Below, piece after piece: positions 62,520-64,000 of a stretch of 64,000 bases of DNA. Source of the stretch: Rhizobium sp. P38BS-XIX (GTDB taxonomy: Bacteria; Pseudomonadota; Alphaproteobacteria; Rhizobiales; Rhizobiaceae); NCBI RefSeq assembly GCF_012641435.1, contig NZ_JABAIJ010000012.1:62001-126000 (forward strand). The letters are read 5' to 3'. Positions within the stretch are counted from its first letter, which is position 1. Each line of letters starts with the position of its first letter. A program made the translations under genes and the position numbers. A model generated the notes under the pieces. That model was not told where the DNA came from, made no database searches, and worked only from the letters and a program-made list of their open reading frames with translations.

Positions 62520-63125
62520 TCAGAGGAGATTTTCTTCCTTGAGCGCGGTCTGAACCTTTGAGCGTGCCATGACATTGTCGCGAAGCTTGAGAGCCTTCGG
62601 ATAGGCGCTGAGATCGATCTTCAGCCCCACGCCCCAACCGATGATGACTGCCGCATAGGCGTCGGGCTGGGTGAAATCTTCGCCGAGCCAATATGGCTGC
62701 CCTTCGGGCAACATGGCTTCGAGCTGCTTCATGCGGCGATTGATGTTGGCAATGACGCCGGCCTTCGCCTCTTCGGTCAGGCTCGGCGCAAACAGGCCGC
62801 TGAACGCAACATGCAGGTCGTTGCAAAAGCCAAGTGCTTCCTGCAGTCGAGCGCGCTCAACCGAGCCATAGGCCGGCTTGAAAGCCGCGACATCGCAGTG
62901 GTCGCCGATATATTGCAGGATCGCAGCGTTCTGGGTGATGACGACGCCCGGCGCAACTTCGAGGGCCGGAACGGCACCACGCGGATTGATAGCCAGATAG
63001 TCCGTATCATGTTCGGTCTTTTTCGTCTTCAGATCGACCGCCTCGAGCTGATAGGTCAGCCCGGCTTCACTCAACATGATGTGCGGCGCAAGCGAGCACG
63101 CGCCAGCCTTGTAGTACAATTTCAC
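62520..63125 (-). CDS. Glutathione S-transferase, beta class
   Basis: 201 residues. GTG 63125 is preferred because it gives the standard beta-class start KLYYKAGACSLAPHI with a GGGGAGA site upstream; ATG 63140 would add five residues and overlap that site. Cys10 is the expected catalytic residue for this class. Thioredoxin-fold N-terminal part with VPALEVAPGVVITQNAAILQYI (cis-Pro and Glu/Gln for glutathione), then a helical C-terminal domain. It conjugates or reduces toxic compounds with glutathione. Confidence 0.86.
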   Translation of the reverse strand: MKLYYKAGACSLAPHIMLSEAGLTYQLEAVDLKTKKTEHDTDYLAINPRGAVPALEVAPGVVITQNAAILQYIGDHCDVAAFKPAYGSVERARLQEALGFCNDLHVAFSGLFAPSLTEEAKAGVIANINRRMKQLEAMLPEGQPYWLGEDFTQPDAYAAVIIGWGVGLKIDLSAYPKALKLRDNVMARSKVQTALKEENLL

Positions 63126-63266
63126 CAGAAATCTCCCCATGGTTCGAAACGAATGGCTTCTACCAATTCGGGCGCACGGAACAATGAACGGTTGCTACAA
63201 ATCTTCGTGTATGGCGAAACATCGAGTGCCGTCAGCGGGCATCAAGCGCCAGCCAATTGAGGTCCT

Positions 63267-63656
63267 CTAGGAAGCGTCCGGAGCAACCCCGACACGGCTT
63301 GACTGCCATGACAGCAGCGCGTCGAGCGCCGGGCACAGGGATTGCCCCCATTCGGTCAGCGAATATTCGACCTTGGGCGGCACTTCCGGATAAACGGTAC
63401 GGTGAACCATTCCATCCGCCTCCATCTGGCGGAGCTGCTGGATCAACATTTTCTGCGAGACTGCGGGGATTGCCCGCTCGAGATCCGAAAATCGCAACGT
63501 GTTTCCACCGAAGAGGTGAAACAGGATCGTCAGTTTCCACCGACCCTCGATCAGTTGAATTGCCCGTTGAACACCTTCGGCAGCCGTATCGCGTGTATAA
63601 TCGTGAGAGGGCTTACTTTCAGGTAAGTCCCTTACATTTTTGTCAGTTCTTGTCAT
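63267..63656 (-). CDS. HxlR-family transcriptional regulator
   Basis: 129 residues, ATG 63656 with GAGG upstream. Winged helix of the HxlR type: VQRAIQLIEGRWKLTILFHLF, TLRFSDLERAIPAVSQKMLIQQLRQMEADGMVHRTVYPEVPPKVEYSLTEWG. The usual N-terminal cysteine that senses quinones or aldehydes is not seen. It is divergent from the SDR gene at 63852, and likely represses it. CTTAC/GTAAG half-sites lie within its own first codons. Confidence 0.87.
   Translation of the reverse strand: MTRTDKNVRDLPESKPSHDYTRDTAAEGVQRAIQLIEGRWKLTILFHLFGGNTLRFSDLERAIPAVSQKMLIQQLRQMEADGMVHRTVYPEVPPKVEYSLTEWGQSLCPALDALLSWQSSRVGVAPDAS
63612..63635. promoter_or_regulatory. Alternating half-sites within the start of the HxlR gene
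   Basis: CTTAC (63612-63616), GTAAG (63623-63627) and CTTAC (63631-63635) form a 5-6-5 dyad and an overlapping 5-3-5 dyad. They occupy codons 7-15 of the HxlR gene and may be its operator. Confidence 0.4.
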
Positions 63657-63709
63657 CTGGCCTCGCTGTCACGATCTCCTCCTCGACACAACAAGAGCAG
63701 GAGCCTTCG

Positions 63710-63820
63710 ATGTCAATAAGCTTGTCTGCGGCAAGCGCTGATCCCGTCAAACGATGCGAGCCGGGAGCGAGTTGGCGTTTGCCGAGTGCACAATCCTCAG
63801 CAAGACGCTCCTCCCCTTGA
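63710..63820 (+). CDS. Possible 36-residue leader or small ORF
   Basis: ATG 63710 with AGCAGGAG six bases upstream, ending in TGA at 63818-63820, 31 bases before the SDR gene. The product (begins MSISLSAASADPVK) has no recognised domain. The good ribosome site is the only support. Confidence 0.22.
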   Translation: MSISLSAASADPVKRCEPGASWRLPSAQSSARRSSP

Positions 63821-63851
63821 ACACCCTCAAATTCCCAATGGAGATGACCCC

Positions 63852-64000
63852 ATGAGTTTCGATCTTGGACTGCAGAACACCCGTGCTCTGGTGACAGGAG
63901 GCACGAAAGGAACCGGCGCTGCAATCGTCGATGCTCTGGCAAACGCCGGTGCACAGGTGATCGCAACAGCGCGCTCAATTCCCGCTGATGCAAGGAAAGG
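63852..64000 (+). CDS. Short-chain dehydrogenase/reductase (N-terminal fragment)
   Basis: Starts at ATG 63852 behind GGAGATGA and runs off the right edge; about 49 residues are visible. NTRALVTGGTKGTGAAIVDAL gives the Rossmann TGGTKGTG motif (one T in place of I), followed by GAQVIATAR. Divergent from the HxlR gene, it is probably the regulated target. Substrate unknown. Confidence 0.8.
   Translation, partial: MSFDLGLQNTRALVTGGTKGTGAAIVDALANAGAQVIATARSIPADARK

Overview
The window looks like part of a fast-growing Rhizobiaceae genome (Rhizobium or close relative). The reasons are high GC coding sequence with purine-rich ribosome binding sites, many sugar and amino-acid ABC importers with LacI/ROK/GntR/LysR regulators, an IalB-family protein, an alphaproteobacterial CsgH-type curli protein, and an ECF/NrsF sigma system. 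No tRNA, rRNA, CRISPR array or insertion sequence was recognised. The genus is inferred from gene content only.

Layout. 1-1.3 kb: tail of a sugar-binding protein, a terminator and a beta-propeller protein. 1.4-2.5 kb: two small exported or membrane-anchored proteins. 2.7-9.9 kb: a LacI-controlled sugar operon (isomerase, Tat-exported binding protein, two permeases, gluconate-dehydrogenase-like small subunit, GMC oxidoreductase) with two palindromic operators at the divergent promoter; it has no ATPase of its own. 10.0-11.6 kb: a small curli-like locus (two curlin-repeat proteins flanking CsgH). 11.6-22.9 kb: accessory metabolism with two LysR regulators, two MFS transporters, an epoxide hydrolase, tandem paralogous condensation-fold acyltransferases and a ketopantoate-reductase-like enzyme. 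22.9-27.1 kb: overlapping operon of response regulator, di-haem peroxidase and VirA-like hybrid kinase.

27.5-31.2 kb: LivJ-type binding protein, class III PLP enzyme and a small-molecule kinase, a pairing that suggests breakdown of a hydroxylated amino acid or amino alcohol. 31.3-39.5 kb: ROK regulator, SIS-domain isomerase, BadF/NAGK-type kinase, a complete sugar ABC importer and an SDR, probably for an amino sugar. 39.6-47.9 kb: an Rrf2 regulator with repeated operators beside an exported alpha/beta hydrolase, a flavoprotein, a DUF1963 protein, an SDR behind a long perfect palindrome, and a GntR/M20 amidohydrolase pair.

48.1-52.1 kb is the most notable region: a bufferin-type operon (DUF2282 four-cysteine precursor, DUF692/MNIO modification enzyme, DUF2063 partner, DoxX protein), followed by an ECF sigma factor and its NrsF-type membrane anti-sigma. 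A shared GTAACA-N16-CG element precedes both transcription units, suggesting that the sigma factor controls the metallo-RiPP genes and itself. 52.2-53.6 kb: three overlapping minus-strand genes resembling an extended toxin-antitoxin module. 53.8-57.3 kb: the main curli operon (14-repeat curlin, second CsgH, CsgB-like nucleator, CsgF, CsgG), followed by two small secreted proteins on the other strand and an IalB protein. 58.9-64 kb: SDR, MscS-type channel, beta-class glutathione transferase, HxlR regulator and the start of another SDR.

Most gene calls rest on recognisable motifs and domain order. Substrates, regulatory links and the RiPP assignment are inference from family knowledge and gene neighbourhood.
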